Shown here: positions 30,064-38,133 of the stretch, one piece after another
Layout of the letters: every line of letters begins with the position of its first letter
Position numbering within the stretch: the stretch's first letter is position 1
Assembly (NCBI RefSeq): GCF_001423525.1
Contig: NZ_LMOI01000018.1
Coordinates: forward strand, 321,435-385,434
Source: Arthrobacter sp. Leaf137
GTDB lineage: Bacteria > Actinomycetota > Actinomycetes > Actinomycetales > Micrococcaceae
DNA: 64,000 nt
Direction: 5' to 3'
Notes under the pieces: model-generated
What the model was told of the DNA's origin: nothing
The model's input: only the letters and a program-made list of their open reading frames with translations
The model's database searches: none
Translations under genes and position numbers: made by a program

Positions 30064-30216
30064 CCGGCGCGGCGGTGGCAGGCCGGTGGTGAGCCCCGTA
30101 CTGAACAGGCCGGGGCGGCCAGCTCGATCGGGGGCCCCGGAGGTAAAGCCCGGGCAGTGACTGACGGAGCCCGGCCGTAAGCTGATACTTCACGGCAACG
30201 CAGGCGGAGGTAGGGA

Positions 30217-30882
30217 ATGTCCCAGGCAGTGGATGAAGTTCTGGCCGAACTGGCGCGGCTCGAAGATCCCAAGTTTCGCGAAGCCAATGAAAAGCGCGGG
30301 GACGATCACGGCGTCAACCTGGCCAAGCTCCGGGCCGTAGCCAAGCGGCTGAAAACCCAGCAGGACCTGGCCCGGCAGCTGTGGGCCACCGGGGATACCG
30401 CCGCGCGGCTCCTGGCGCTGCTGATCTGCCGGCCCAAGGACTTCAGCCTTGAGGAACTGGACGCCATGCTGCGCGAATCCCGGGCACCGAAAGTCCACGA
30501 CTGGCTGGTCAACTACGTAGTCAAGAAGAGCCCGCACGCCGAAGCACTCCGCGTGGCCTGGACGGCAGACCCTGACCCGGTGGTGGCCAGTGCCGGCTGG
30601 GCCCTCACCACGGAGCGGGTGGCCAAAAAGCCGGAAGGGCTGGACCTGCCGGGCCTGCTGGACACCATCGAAGCGGAGATGAAGGCCGCCCCGGACCGCC
30701 TGCAGTGGGCCATGAACCACACCCTGGCGCAGATCGGGATCGAGCATCCGGACCAGCGGGCCAGGGCCATCGGCATTGGCGAGCGCCTGGAGGTTCTCAA
30801 GGACTACCCCACCCCGCCCAACTGCACGTCACCGTTCGCGCCGGCATGGATCAACGAGATCGTGAGCCGCCGCAGCGCATAG
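30217..30882 (+). CDS. DNA alkylation repair protein, AlkD-like
   Basis: A 221-residue, almost wholly helical protein with HEAT-like repeats, matching the AlkD-type DNA alkylation repair family (KLRAVAKRLKTQQDLARQLW, then VHDWLVNYVVKKSPHAE and AGWALTTERV). AlkD enzymes remove N3- and N7-alkylated purines. A strong GGAGG lies before the ATG. Glycosylase activity is inferred from the family; some members bind damaged DNA without excision. Confidence 0.8.
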   Translation: MSQAVDEVLAELARLEDPKFREANEKRGDDHGVNLAKLRAVAKRLKTQQDLARQLWATGDTAARLLALLICRPKDFSLEELDAMLRESRAPKVHDWLVNYVVKKSPHAEALRVAWTADPDPVVASAGWALTTERVAKKPEGLDLPGLLDTIEAEMKAAPDRLQWAMNHTLAQIGIEHPDQRARAIGIGERLEVLKDYPTPPNCTSPFAPAWINEIVSRRSA

Positions 30883-30923
30883 GCGGGACGCTGGTGGCGG
30901 GTAGCTGGTGGTGGGTGTGGCGG

Positions 30924-31040
30924 TTACTTCCTTCGCCAGTACTTGCCCCAGTCCACTTCCATGGCCCACAGCGCCAGCAGAAGCGCGTCCATGGTCATGA
31001 GTCCTGCCAAAAGGTAAGCCCAACCTGCCATCCAACCCAC
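30924..31040 (-). CDS. Small membrane protein of 38 residues
   Basis: A short reading frame from a GTG at 31040 with AGGAG six bases upstream. The product has one hydrophobic helix (GWMAGWAYLLAGLMTMDALL, continuing LALWAM) and a basic end KYWRRK, so it should be a single-pass membrane protein with a cytosolic positive tail. It lies between the AlkD-like gene and a small leftward gene. The good ribosome binding site, clean hydrophobic profile and positive-inside end support it. No function is known. Confidence 0.6.
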   Translation of the reverse strand: MGWMAGWAYLLAGLMTMDALLLALWAMEVDWGKYWRRK

Positions 31041-31093
31041 CGCAATCTCCTGACTGTTTCCCCCAGCCAATCGATTGCTCCTCAGTGTGGCAG

Positions 31094-31471
31094 CTAAACC
31101 GCCTGGACGGAACGCCCCCGGCCCACAGTCTTAAAAAGCCCTTCCAGCCGGAGGTGCGCGTCCGTCTCCACCCTCAACCGGTGCGTCAGCTTCTCCACGT
31201 GCTGCGACATCTCGTCCCCCACGGGCAGCCGGTCGCCCGGCCAGTTCCAGACGTCCCTGGACTCGGCCAGGGCATCCGCGAGTTCGCGGGCAGCGGCACG
31301 GACTTTGCGGGCATGGACATGGAGGCACCACAGGGCACGGGCCTTCGCCGCGCCCACCTCCAGGACTTCCCGGACGATCAGGTCCAGGCCGACACCCGGA
31401 CGAGCTCCGGTTTGCGTCCCGGCTGCACCCTGGGCGGGCGCACCCCGGTTCGTATTCTCCGTCTGTTCCAT
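31094..31471 (-). CDS. Hypothetical helical protein
   Basis: A 125-residue product from an ATG at 31471. After a 30-residue polar Gly/Ala/Thr-rich start, the rest is predicted helical with many Ala, Arg, Leu and Glu residues (LIVREVLEVGAAKARALWCL, ARKVRAAARELADALAESRD). No signal peptide or membrane segment. I do not recognise a family. The frame is open to 31654 upstream, but that part looks like non-coding sequence. The ribosome binding site is weak (GGGGAAG), so the gene is likely but not certain. Confidence 0.5.
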   Translation of the reverse strand: MEQTENTNRGAPAQGAAGTQTGARPGVGLDLIVREVLEVGAAKARALWCLHVHARKVRAAARELADALAESRDVWNWPGDRLPVGDEMSQHVEKLTHRLRVETDAHLRLEGLFKTVGRGRSVQAV

Positions 31472-31740
31472 GGCTTCCCCCCGCGATCCGCCAGCCAAGC
31501 AACTCCCGGCGGGGACCGCCGTCGTGTCCCCTGCTGCCCGGAATCTGCAGCCTTGCTCCGAGTGTCCCGGCCGATGCTCAACGTCCGGGCAAGCCGGTCC
31601 CAAGATTTGCGCAAGAAGCCACGACGACGGCTCCGGGCGCCGTTGCCACGGCAAGTTTTGGCCGCTGAACAGCGGATTCGCTTGAAACTGTGAAGCGCTG
31701 AGACATGCCCCGTCCGCCTTAATACGGTAGAAGTAGAGCT

Positions 31741-32853
31741 ATGGTCTCTCCCCCTGAAGTTCGTCGTGCCGTTGTCATCGAGGATGACCCGGACATCCGC
31801 GGGCTCCTGGTCCGTGTGCTGACCAAGCAGGGCTTCGAAGTCACGGAGGCCGGCGCGGGCCTGACCGGCGTTGAGGAAGTCAGGCGCAGCCAGCCGGACC
31901 TGGTCACACTTGACCTGAACCTCCCGGACCTGGACGGCCTGGAAGTCTGCAAACTCCTCCGCGAATTTTCCGATGCGTTCATCGTCATGCTGACAGCCCG
32001 CGCAGACGAACTGGACAAGCTGACTGGCCTGGACAACGGCGCCGACGAATACATCAGCAAACCGTTCAGCCCGCGTGAACTGCAGTCGCGGATCAACGCG
32101 CTGTTCCGCCGCCGGCCCTCCCCCGCCGCTGACACGGCGTCGCGAAGCGAACTCCAGCGTGCCACCGAAGTCCAGCAGAGCCTCCTGCCCAAGGAGGACA
32201 TCCGTGTTGAGGGGTACGACGTCGCCGGGGTCTTCCGCCCCTCACGCAGCGTGGGCGGGGACTTCTACGACTGGTACCAGACACCGGAAGGCCTGCACCT
32301 GACCTTTGCCGATGCCATGGGCAAGGGCATGGGTGCAGCACTGATCGCCGCCACCGTCCGCGCCGTCATGCGCTCCACCGGCCGCCGGCAGGACCTGGAC
32401 GGTGCGTTCGCCTCCGCCAGCAAGGCCATCGCCACGGACCTTGATTCGTCCAACTCCTTTGTCACCCTCTTCCACGCCCGGCTGGATGCGGCGTCGGGCA
32501 AGGTCACCTATGTCGACGCCGGCCACGGGCTTGCGCTGCACGTCGAGTCGGGCGGGGCAGCCCACCGCCTTCCTTCGGGTGGGCCGCCGGTGGGGGCCTG
32601 GTCCGGGTCCGAGTGGCCGCAGTCCGGCCTTGACCTGGCGCCCGGCGACTGCCTGGTGGTGGTCAGCGACGGCGTACTGGATGTCTTCGAATCCGTGGAG
32701 GACTTCACGGAAGCTGTCCGGCGGGCCACCCAGGCCGAGGATTCCGCGCAGGCGGCCAGCAGCGCCATCCTGTCCCTCGCCCCGGCCGAGACCGCTGAGG
32801 ACGATGTGACAGTGGTTGTGGTCCGCAGGCTCCCGCAGGAGGTGGCGGCATGA
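31741..32853 (+). CDS. Response regulator receiver-SpoIIE (PP2C-type) phosphatase
   Basis: A 370-residue two-domain signalling protein. Residues 1-125 are a receiver with acidic pair E14-D15/D16, phosphoacceptor D58 in VTLDLNLPDLDG and the conserved lysine K107 in ISKPF. Residues 140-365 are an RsbU/SpoIIE phosphatase with the metal-binding sites VGGDFYDWY, ADAMGKGMGAAL, SDGVLDVF and EDDVTVVVV. Such proteins dephosphorylate STAS anti-sigma-antagonists when the receiver is phosphorylated. A STAS and an HATPase protein are encoded two and three genes downstream, completing a partner switch. The next gene, a glycosyltransferase, overlaps its stop by four bases. Confidence 0.93.
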   Translation: MVSPPEVRRAVVIEDDPDIRGLLVRVLTKQGFEVTEAGAGLTGVEEVRRSQPDLVTLDLNLPDLDGLEVCKLLREFSDAFIVMLTARADELDKLTGLDNGADEYISKPFSPRELQSRINALFRRRPSPAADTASRSELQRATEVQQSLLPKEDIRVEGYDVAGVFRPSRSVGGDFYDWYQTPEGLHLTFADAMGKGMGAALIAATVRAVMRSTGRRQDLDGAFASASKAIATDLDSSNSFVTLFHARLDAASGKVTYVDAGHGLALHVESGGAAHRLPSGGPPVGAWSGSEWPQSGLDLAPGDCLVVVSDGVLDVFESVEDFTEAVRRATQAEDSAQAASSAILSLAPAETAEDDVTVVVVRRLPQEVAA

Positions 32854-34829
32854 CCCGGTTCTGGACCCGCCTGGTGGTGGTGCTGACCGTTATCACCGGC
32901 GTGAACTACATCGCCTGGCGGTGGATGGCCTCCCTGAACTGGGAAGCCTGGTGGATCGCCCTGCCGCTGGTCATCGCCGAAACCTACAGCCTCATCGACG
33001 TGATGCTGTTCGGCATGACGGTGTGGAACCTGAAGATCCGCAAAGGGGCCCCGGAGCCGCCGGCCGATGCCACGGTGGACGTCTTCATCACCACGTACAA
33101 CGAGGACCTGGACATGGTGCTCACCACGGCGCTGGCGGCCCAGCGGATCCGGCATCCACACAGCACCTGGATCCTGGACGACGGCGCCCGCCCCGAGATG
33201 AAGGCACTCGCCGAACAGCACGGGCTGGGTTACGTGACGCGCAGCGAGGACTGGACCAAGGACCTGCCGCGCCACGCCAAGGCCGGGAACCTGAACAATG
33301 CGCTGATGCAGACCGACGGCGAGTTCCTGCTGATCCTCGACGCGGACCAGATCCCCGAGCCGGACATCCTGGAAAAGACGCTGGGGTACTTCAACAACCG
33401 CAAGGTGGCGCTGGTCCAGACCCCTCAGTACTTCAGCAACGTCCCGGCCGATGACCCCCTGGGCAGCCAGGCGCCGCTGTTCTACGGCCCCATCCAGCAG
33501 GGCAAGGACGGTTGGAACGCTGCCTTCTTCTGCGGCTCCAACGCCATCCTGCGCCGCGAAGCGCTCATGCAGCTGGGCCTGGTGGGCTACGTGAAGGAAA
33601 CCGAGAAGAGCATCCGCCGCGCGTTGGCCGCCTCCCGGCAGGCCATCCGGCAGGCCCGCAAGTCCACCGACATGGACTCGCCGCTGGTGGCGCAGGTGCT
33701 GGACGAGGTGGAAGCCGCCACCGTTGAAGCGCAGCAGGAACTGGACTCCGGCATGGCGCTCAGCGAGATCACCTACCGGGTGCGCCGCCGCGTCGACACC
33801 GCCGTGCAGACCCTGGTGCAGGCCGACGTCGAGGCCCTGCAGTCGGACCTCGAGGAAATCGCGGCCATGGAACTCGCCCATGTTGGCGAGGCCGGCGTTC
33901 CGGTGGTGGCTGACGACGCCGTGCAGCGCATGTCCGCCCGTGACTGGTCCCCGCTGGGCGCCCTCGAATCCGTCCAGGCCGTCCTGGACGCGCTCTCGGT
34001 GGAACGCAACGACGAAGCCCAGCCGATCATGCCGCTGGCCACCATCTCGGTCACCGAGGACATGGCCACCGCCATGCGCATGCACGCCATGGGCTGGCAG
34101 AGCGTCTACCACCACGAGATCCTGGCCTACGGACTGGCGCCGGAGGACCTGAAGACCATGCTCACCCAGCGGCTCCGCTGGGCCCAGGGCACCATCCAGG
34201 TGCTGCTCCGGGAGAACCCGCTGGTGCAGAAGGGCCTGAAGGTCGGCCAGCGGCTGATGTACTTCGCCACCATGTGGACCTACCTGAGCGGCTTCGCGGC
34301 GGTCATCTACTTCGCCGCCCCCATCATCTACCTGTTGCTGGGCATCCTGCCCGTCACCAGCCTCAGCTGGGACTTCTTCATCCGGTTCATCCCGTTCATG
34401 GTGGTCAACCAGCTGCTGTTCGCGGTGGCCGGCCGCGGCATTCCCACCTGGCGCGGCCAGCAGTACAGCCTCGCCCTGTTCCCCACGTGGATCAAGGCGT
34501 GTACGACGGCGGCGCGCAACGTCTGGTTCGGCCGTCCCCTGGGGTTCGCGGTGACGCCCAAGGCGCGCCAAAGCGGCGGACCCAGCTGGAGCCTGATCCA
34601 GCCCCAGATCGTGGTGTCCATCCTGCTCGCCGTGGCCGCCGTCGTCGGAATAGTCCGCCTGGCCACCGGCCTGGCAGAACCGCTGGGCACCCTGGTGAAC
34701 GTGGCCTGGGTGATCTTCGACCTGGTGGTCATGTCCATCCTGGTCCGCGCAGTGCTCTACAAGGGCTTTGAACCGCCCGCAGAATCCGCAGAACCAACAC
34801 AATCCGAGAGGAATCCCGATGGAGTTTAG
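32850..34829 (+). CDS. Membrane glycosyltransferase family 2, cellulose-synthase-like, with large insertion
   Basis: A 659-residue membrane enzyme. Two N-terminal helices (residues 4-60) are followed by a GT2 domain with LDDGARPEM, LDADQIPE, the catalytic TED (SVTEDMATAM, near 400) and the QRLRW motif, then at least four C-terminal helices. This set is typical of processive polysaccharide synthases. Between GSNAILRREAL and the TED motif there is an extra segment of about 150 residues (about 246-397) that is strongly helical and rich in Glu, Arg, Gln and Ala; ordinary relatives have only a few residues there. It overlaps both the phosphatase gene and the STAS gene, so polymer synthesis and signalling are co-produced. 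Confidence 0.9.
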   Translation: MTRFWTRLVVVLTVITGVNYIAWRWMASLNWEAWWIALPLVIAETYSLIDVMLFGMTVWNLKIRKGAPEPPADATVDVFITTYNEDLDMVLTTALAAQRIRHPHSTWILDDGARPEMKALAEQHGLGYVTRSEDWTKDLPRHAKAGNLNNALMQTDGEFLLILDADQIPEPDILEKTLGYFNNRKVALVQTPQYFSNVPADDPLGSQAPLFYGPIQQGKDGWNAAFFCGSNAILRREALMQLGLVGYVKETEKSIRRALAASRQAIRQARKSTDMDSPLVAQVLDEVEAATVEAQQELDSGMALSEITYRVRRRVDTAVQTLVQADVEALQSDLEEIAAMELAHVGEAGVPVVADDAVQRMSARDWSPLGALESVQAVLDALSVERNDEAQPIMPLATISVTEDMATAMRMHAMGWQSVYHHEILAYGLAPEDLKTMLTQRLRWAQGTIQVLLRENPLVQKGLKVGQRLMYFATMWTYLSGFAAVIYFAAPIIYLLLGILPVTSLSWDFFIRFIPFMVVNQLLFAVAGRGIPTWRGQQYSLALFPTWIKACTTAARNVWFGRPLGFAVTPKARQSGGPSWSLIQPQIVVSILLAVAAVVGIVRLATGLAEPLGTLVNVAWVIFDLVVMSILVRAVLYKGFEPPAESAEPTQSERNPDGV

Positions 34830-35151
34830 CTATGAGGTCAAGGACTCATATGCCGAGGTCAAAGCGGACGGGCGGCTGAACATGGTGTCCGCGCCCAAGC
34901 TCCGCGAGTTCGTCACGGACGTTATCGCCGGCGGGTCGAACCGGATCGTGGTCAACCTGGAGAACACCGCCTTCATGGATTCGTCCGGTCTGGGCGCCCT
35001 CATTGGCTGCCTCAAGGCTGCGCGGCAGGCCGGCGGGGACCTGCGGATCGCTGCGGTCCAGCCGCAGGTGAAGATGGTCCTGCAGCTCACCAGCATGGAC
35101 AAAGTCCTCACGGCCTACCCGTCGGTCGAAGAGGCGTTCAGCAATGACTGA
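34819..35151 (+). CDS. STAS-domain anti-sigma-factor antagonist
   Basis: A 110-residue single STAS domain like SpoIIAA/RsbV. The phosphorylatable serine lies in FMDSSGLGAL (S55 or S56). The unphosphorylated form would bind the HATPase protein encoded next; the SpoIIE phosphatase encoded two genes upstream would remove the phosphate. The ATG with GAGAGGAA before it overlaps the glycosyltransferase end by 11 bases. Confidence 0.92.
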   Translation: MEFSYEVKDSYAEVKADGRLNMVSAPKLREFVTDVIAGGSNRIVVNLENTAFMDSSGLGALIGCLKAARQAGGDLRIAAVQPQVKMVLQLTSMDKVLTAYPSVEEAFSND

Positions 35152-35569
35152 CGTCCTGGCCTCACGCAGCTTCCGCGGGCTCGCCACCGAAGACGCGATC
35201 AACGACGTCCACAACGACATGGACAGCCTGTGGCTGGACGTACCGTTCGTGAATGACATGGACCAGATGACGTTCACCACGGCGGTCATCGAGTCAGCGT
35301 CCAACATCGTCCAGCACGCCGAACCGGCGGCCGCGGATCCCGTGGAACTGGGCGTGGACATCACCGTGGAGCCGCTGCTTCTCCAGGCCCGGGTGAGCGC
35401 CTACAACGCCAAGCCGCCCTTCGGCCCCATGGAACCGGCTACACCCGGCGAGGATGCCGAGTCAGGCCGCGGGCTTGCCCTGATCCAGGCCCTGGTGACC
35501 ACCGTGACGTTCGAACGGCAGGACGGCACCAGCACCTGGGTCCTGTCCCGCACGTCTTCCCAGGACTGA
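35144..35569 (+). CDS. RsbW-like serine kinase/ATPase (anti-sigma-factor type)
   Basis: A 141-residue GHKL ATPase. The N box is ESASNIVQHA and the glycine box is ESGRGLALIQAL. It should phosphorylate the STAS partner encoded just upstream (overlap eight bases) and may bind a sigma factor or another target. No sigma factor gene is present in the window, so the output could be a sigma factor elsewhere or the co-encoded glycosyltransferase (inference). It ends at a hairpin shared with the convergent histidine kinase gene. Confidence 0.88.
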   Translation: MTDVLASRSFRGLATEDAINDVHNDMDSLWLDVPFVNDMDQMTFTTAVIESASNIVQHAEPAAADPVELGVDITVEPLLLQARVSAYNAKPPFGPMEPATPGEDAESGRGLALIQALVTTVTFERQDGTSTWVLSRTSSQD

Positions 35570-35580
35570 CTGCTGCCTGG

Positions 35581-35619
35581 GGTTGGGCTTGTCGAAACCC
35601 GGTTTCGGCAAGCACAACC
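35581..35619. terminator. Hairpin between convergent signalling genes
   Basis: An inverted repeat with 18-base arms (35581-35598 and 35602-35619), 16 of 18 pairing, and a three-base loop. It probably ends both the partner-switch operon and the histidine kinase transcript. Confidence 0.7.
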
Positions 35620-35639
35620 ACCGGCACTAAGACCGCACG

Positions 35640-36908
35640 CTACTGCTTCGCGGGAAAAAGCACTGAGACGGTCGCTCCGCCGCCCGGGGTTTCACTGATG
35701 CTCAGTTCGCCACCGTGTGACTGGGCAATCCGCTGGCAGGTGGCCAGGCCCAGCCCCGATCCCGCGCCGTCTCCGGGCCGGTGGAGCCGGACCAGCGGTT
35801 CCACCGCCCTTTCACGGTCTTCTGGTTTGATGCCCTTGCCGTTGTCCGCCACATGGATGGTGACACCGCGGGGGCAGGTGGTGGCGGTGATGGCCACCTC
35901 CAGCCCACGGGCGGGCTCACGGTAGTTGAGTGAGTTGGCCAGCAGGTTCTGGATCAGGGTACGCAGCTGCTGGCGGTCCGCGGTGAGTTCGGCGTCCTCG
36001 CACAGGAAACCGCTGCCGAGCCCCAGGTCCACCCCGAGGTCCTGGGCAGCTTCTGCCGTGACGGCCAGCAGGGACACCCGTTCCAGGTGCAGCTCCCCAT
36101 CCGCGCGGGCGTAGTTGAGCACGTCTTCGAGGGTTCCCAGCATGCGCCGGCCGCCGCTTCCAATCAGCCCTAAGTACTCGGCTGCCGGGTGGTCCGGCGC
36201 CATAGCGGGATCGTCCTCAGCCAGCTCAACATAGCCCAGGATCGTGGTCAGCGGAGCACGCAGGTCATGGCTCACGCGGCCGGCGAACTCGGACAGCATG
36301 GCGTTGCTGCGGCGCAGCTCCACCAGTGCATGGTCAAGCTGGAGCGTCCGGTGCTGGAGCTCGAGGAGTTCCACCACCTGCAGGGCCAGCACCTCCACCA
36401 GGTCTATCTGCTCCGGGGTGGGGAGTTCGGCCTGGTCGGAGAAGACGCACAGCGAACCCAGGACCAGGCCGCTGGAGGTCCGCAACGGGACGGAGGCGTA
36501 GAAGCGGACCTCCGCGATTTCCCCCGTAACGAACGGGTTGGCGGCGAACCGGGGATCCAGGGAGGCGTCCCGCACCACCGTGGTTCCGGGGTCCAGGAAC
36601 ACGGAGGCGCACATGGAATCCTCACGCGAGCAGATGCCTGCCGCGGTCCCGGACGCCGCAATCTGCAGCTGCTGGTCCGAGGTGATGATGTTGACCACGC
36701 TGTAGGGCACCCCGCACAGCGATGCCGCCACGCGGACCAGGTTGTCGAGGGCGCCCTGCGCCTGACGGTCAAGAAGTATGGGGATAGTCCCCTCGTGGGC
36801 CGGCAGTAATCCGTATTCCTGCAGGCCAAGATCGCGTCCGGCGTCCTGATCGGTCAGCGTCTGCATAGCGTCCCGTCCATATTCTGTTGACTCCCCAGTC
36901 TGTGTCAC
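35640..36908 (-). CDS. GAF-domain sensor histidine kinase
   Basis: A 422-residue cytosolic kinase. Residues 45-190 form a GAF domain (VRVAASLCGVPYSVVNIIT ... FYASVPLRTSSGLVLGSLCVF). Residues 205-270 are the dimerisation domain with the phospho-accepting His in VSHDLRAPLTTI. Residues 300-420 are the ATPase domain with NLLANSLNY, ADNGKGI and GSGLGLATC boxes. No membrane segment is present. It faces the receiver-SpoIIE operon tail to tail, and no other receiver protein is nearby, so it is a good candidate kinase for the receiver at 31741-32853 (inference). An alternative start is the ATG at 36866. Confidence 0.9.
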   Translation of the reverse strand: MTQTGESTEYGRDAMQTLTDQDAGRDLGLQEYGLLPAHEGTIPILLDRQAQGALDNLVRVAASLCGVPYSVVNIITSDQQLQIAASGTAAGICSREDSMCASVFLDPGTTVVRDASLDPRFAANPFVTGEIAEVRFYASVPLRTSSGLVLGSLCVFSDQAELPTPEQIDLVEVLALQVVELLELQHRTLQLDHALVELRRSNAMLSEFAGRVSHDLRAPLTTILGYVELAEDDPAMAPDHPAAEYLGLIGSGGRRMLGTLEDVLNYARADGELHLERVSLLAVTAEAAQDLGVDLGLGSGFLCEDAELTADRQQLRTLIQNLLANSLNYREPARGLEVAITATTCPRGVTIHVADNGKGIKPEDRERAVEPLVRLHRPGDGAGSGLGLATCQRIAQSHGGELSISETPGGGATVSVLFPAKQ

Positions 36909-36969
36909 CAGGCCTTTGAAAGGCCTTTCCGTGATGATACCGGGTAGGCCGCAGTGGTGTTGTAGTCTC

Positions 36970-37035
36970 TTGACACCACACCCCCTGTACCCTTAGATAT
37001 TACGTATGCTGAAATAACAGTTCCATGATGCGGAA
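36970..37035 (+). promoter_or_regulatory. Promoter and IclR-type box upstream of uraD
   Basis: TTGACA (36970-36975) and TTAGAT (36993-36998) are 17 bases apart. A 15-bp box TTCCATGATGCGGAA follows at 37021-37035, about 15 bases past the expected transcription start. The box closely matches the two at the hyi promoter, so the same IclR repressor probably acts here. Confidence 0.65.
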
Positions 37036-37142
37036 CCTTCGTTGGCTTGCCTTGGCGAGTCCGTCACGGAGGCGCCGGGCAATCCGGCCTCCGCATAGCC
37101 GTCACCATGGATGCCAGCATCGCTACCGAGGAACCAGCCAGC

Positions 37143-37640
37143 ATGAAGCTTGCCGAATTCAACAGCGCGGACCCCTCCTCCGCCGCAGACACCCTTAAGC
37201 CCTGCATCGATGTCACCCGCTGGGTGGATGCCGTCACGGCAGCCCGTCCCTTCCACACCAGGGAAGCCCTCCTGGCGTTCGCGTCCGCGGCCGCCAACCC
37301 CTTCACCCCCGCCGAGGTGGAGTCCGCCATGGCCCACCACCCCAGGATCGGGGAACGGCCGACGGCGGGCACAGCCGAGGCGTCCATGTCCCGTTCCGAG
37401 CAGGCCGGGGTGGATCCCGCGGACGCAGCGGCAGCGGAGGCGCTGGCCCACGGGAACCGGGAGTACGAGGAAAAGTTTGGCCGGGTGTTCCTCATCCGCG
37501 CCGCCGGCCGCACCGCGCCGGAAATCCTGCAGGCACTCAACAGCCGGCTCGCCAACACCCCCGCAGAGGAAGACACCATCGTGGCCCAGCAGCTGCGCGA
37601 AATCGCCGTACTCCGGCTCGAAGGACTGATCACCGAATGA
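37143..37640 (+). CDS. uraD: OHCU decarboxylase
   Basis: A 165-residue enzyme that decarboxylates 2-oxo-4-hydroxy-4-carboxy-5-ureidoimidazoline to S-allantoin in urate breakdown. The family motif with the catalytic histidine is AHHPRIGERP, followed by SRSEQAGV and EKFGRVFLIRAAGR. The ATG at 37143 is preferred (GAGGAA upstream, MKLAEFN start typical of UraD); the frame is open to 37047. It overlaps the next gene by four bases. Together with UraH it feeds allantoin to the allantoinase encoded at 24231. Confidence 0.92.
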   Translation: MKLAEFNSADPSSAADTLKPCIDVTRWVDAVTAARPFHTREALLAFASAAANPFTPAEVESAMAHHPRIGERPTAGTAEASMSRSEQAGVDPADAAAAEALAHGNREYEEKFGRVFLIRAAGRTAPEILQALNSRLANTPAEEDTIVAQQLREIAVLRLEGLITE

Positions 37641-37975
37641 CCGTCTCCCACGTAACCACCCATATCCTCGACACCGGCGCCGGGCGCCCGGCGGCGGGTG
37701 TCGCCGTCGTCCTTTCAAGGAACGACGCCGGCACCTGGCGGGAGCTCGCCGCCTCCACTACTGACGCGGACGGCCGCGCAAAGGACCTTGGCCCCGAGCA
37801 GCTGGAACCGGGCCACTACAAGCTGAACTTCGCCACCGGTACGTATTACGCCGGCCTGCAGACCGCCACTTTCTTCCCCGAAGTGGACCTGGTTTTCGAG
37901 GTGACAGGCCCTGAGCACTACCACGTCCCGCTGCTGCTGAGCCCGTTCGCCTACTCCACATACCGGGGCAGCTAG
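37637..37975 (+). CDS. uraH: 5-hydroxyisourate hydrolase
   Basis: A 112-residue transthyretin-like hydrolase converting 5-hydroxyisourate to OHCU. The N-terminal HILDTGAGRPAAGV and the C-terminal HYHVPLLLSPFAYSTYRGS carry the catalytic histidines and the diagnostic YRGS end. The ATGA overlap with uraD shows translational coupling. The urate oxidase gene that would act before it is not in the window. Confidence 0.95.
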   Translation: MTVSHVTTHILDTGAGRPAAGVAVVLSRNDAGTWRELAASTTDADGRAKDLGPEQLEPGHYKLNFATGTYYAGLQTATFFPEVDLVFEVTGPEHYHVPLLLSPFAYSTYRGS

Positions 37976-38133
37976 CACCCGGCCCACCGCACCCCCGGCA
38001 CACCGCGGCAGGCCGGGCTCCCGGGCTCCGGGTCGTGCCGGTTACAAATCCCGGCATAGGATCGAATGGAGTAACCGACCAGCGCTTGCGGCCCGCCGGC
38101 ACGCAGGCGGCAGCGACGACGTGGGAGCGCCTG

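Noticed and set aside
31085..31693. Plus-strand open frame of 202 codons
   Set aside because: Composition is rich in Pro, Arg and His with no domain features; the minus-strand frame over the same bases has a helix-like composition and is preferred.
32508..34802. Long open frame (764 codons) on the minus strand
   Set aside because: Antisense shadow of the phosphatase and glycosyltransferase genes, with the same His/Gln/Gly-rich composition.
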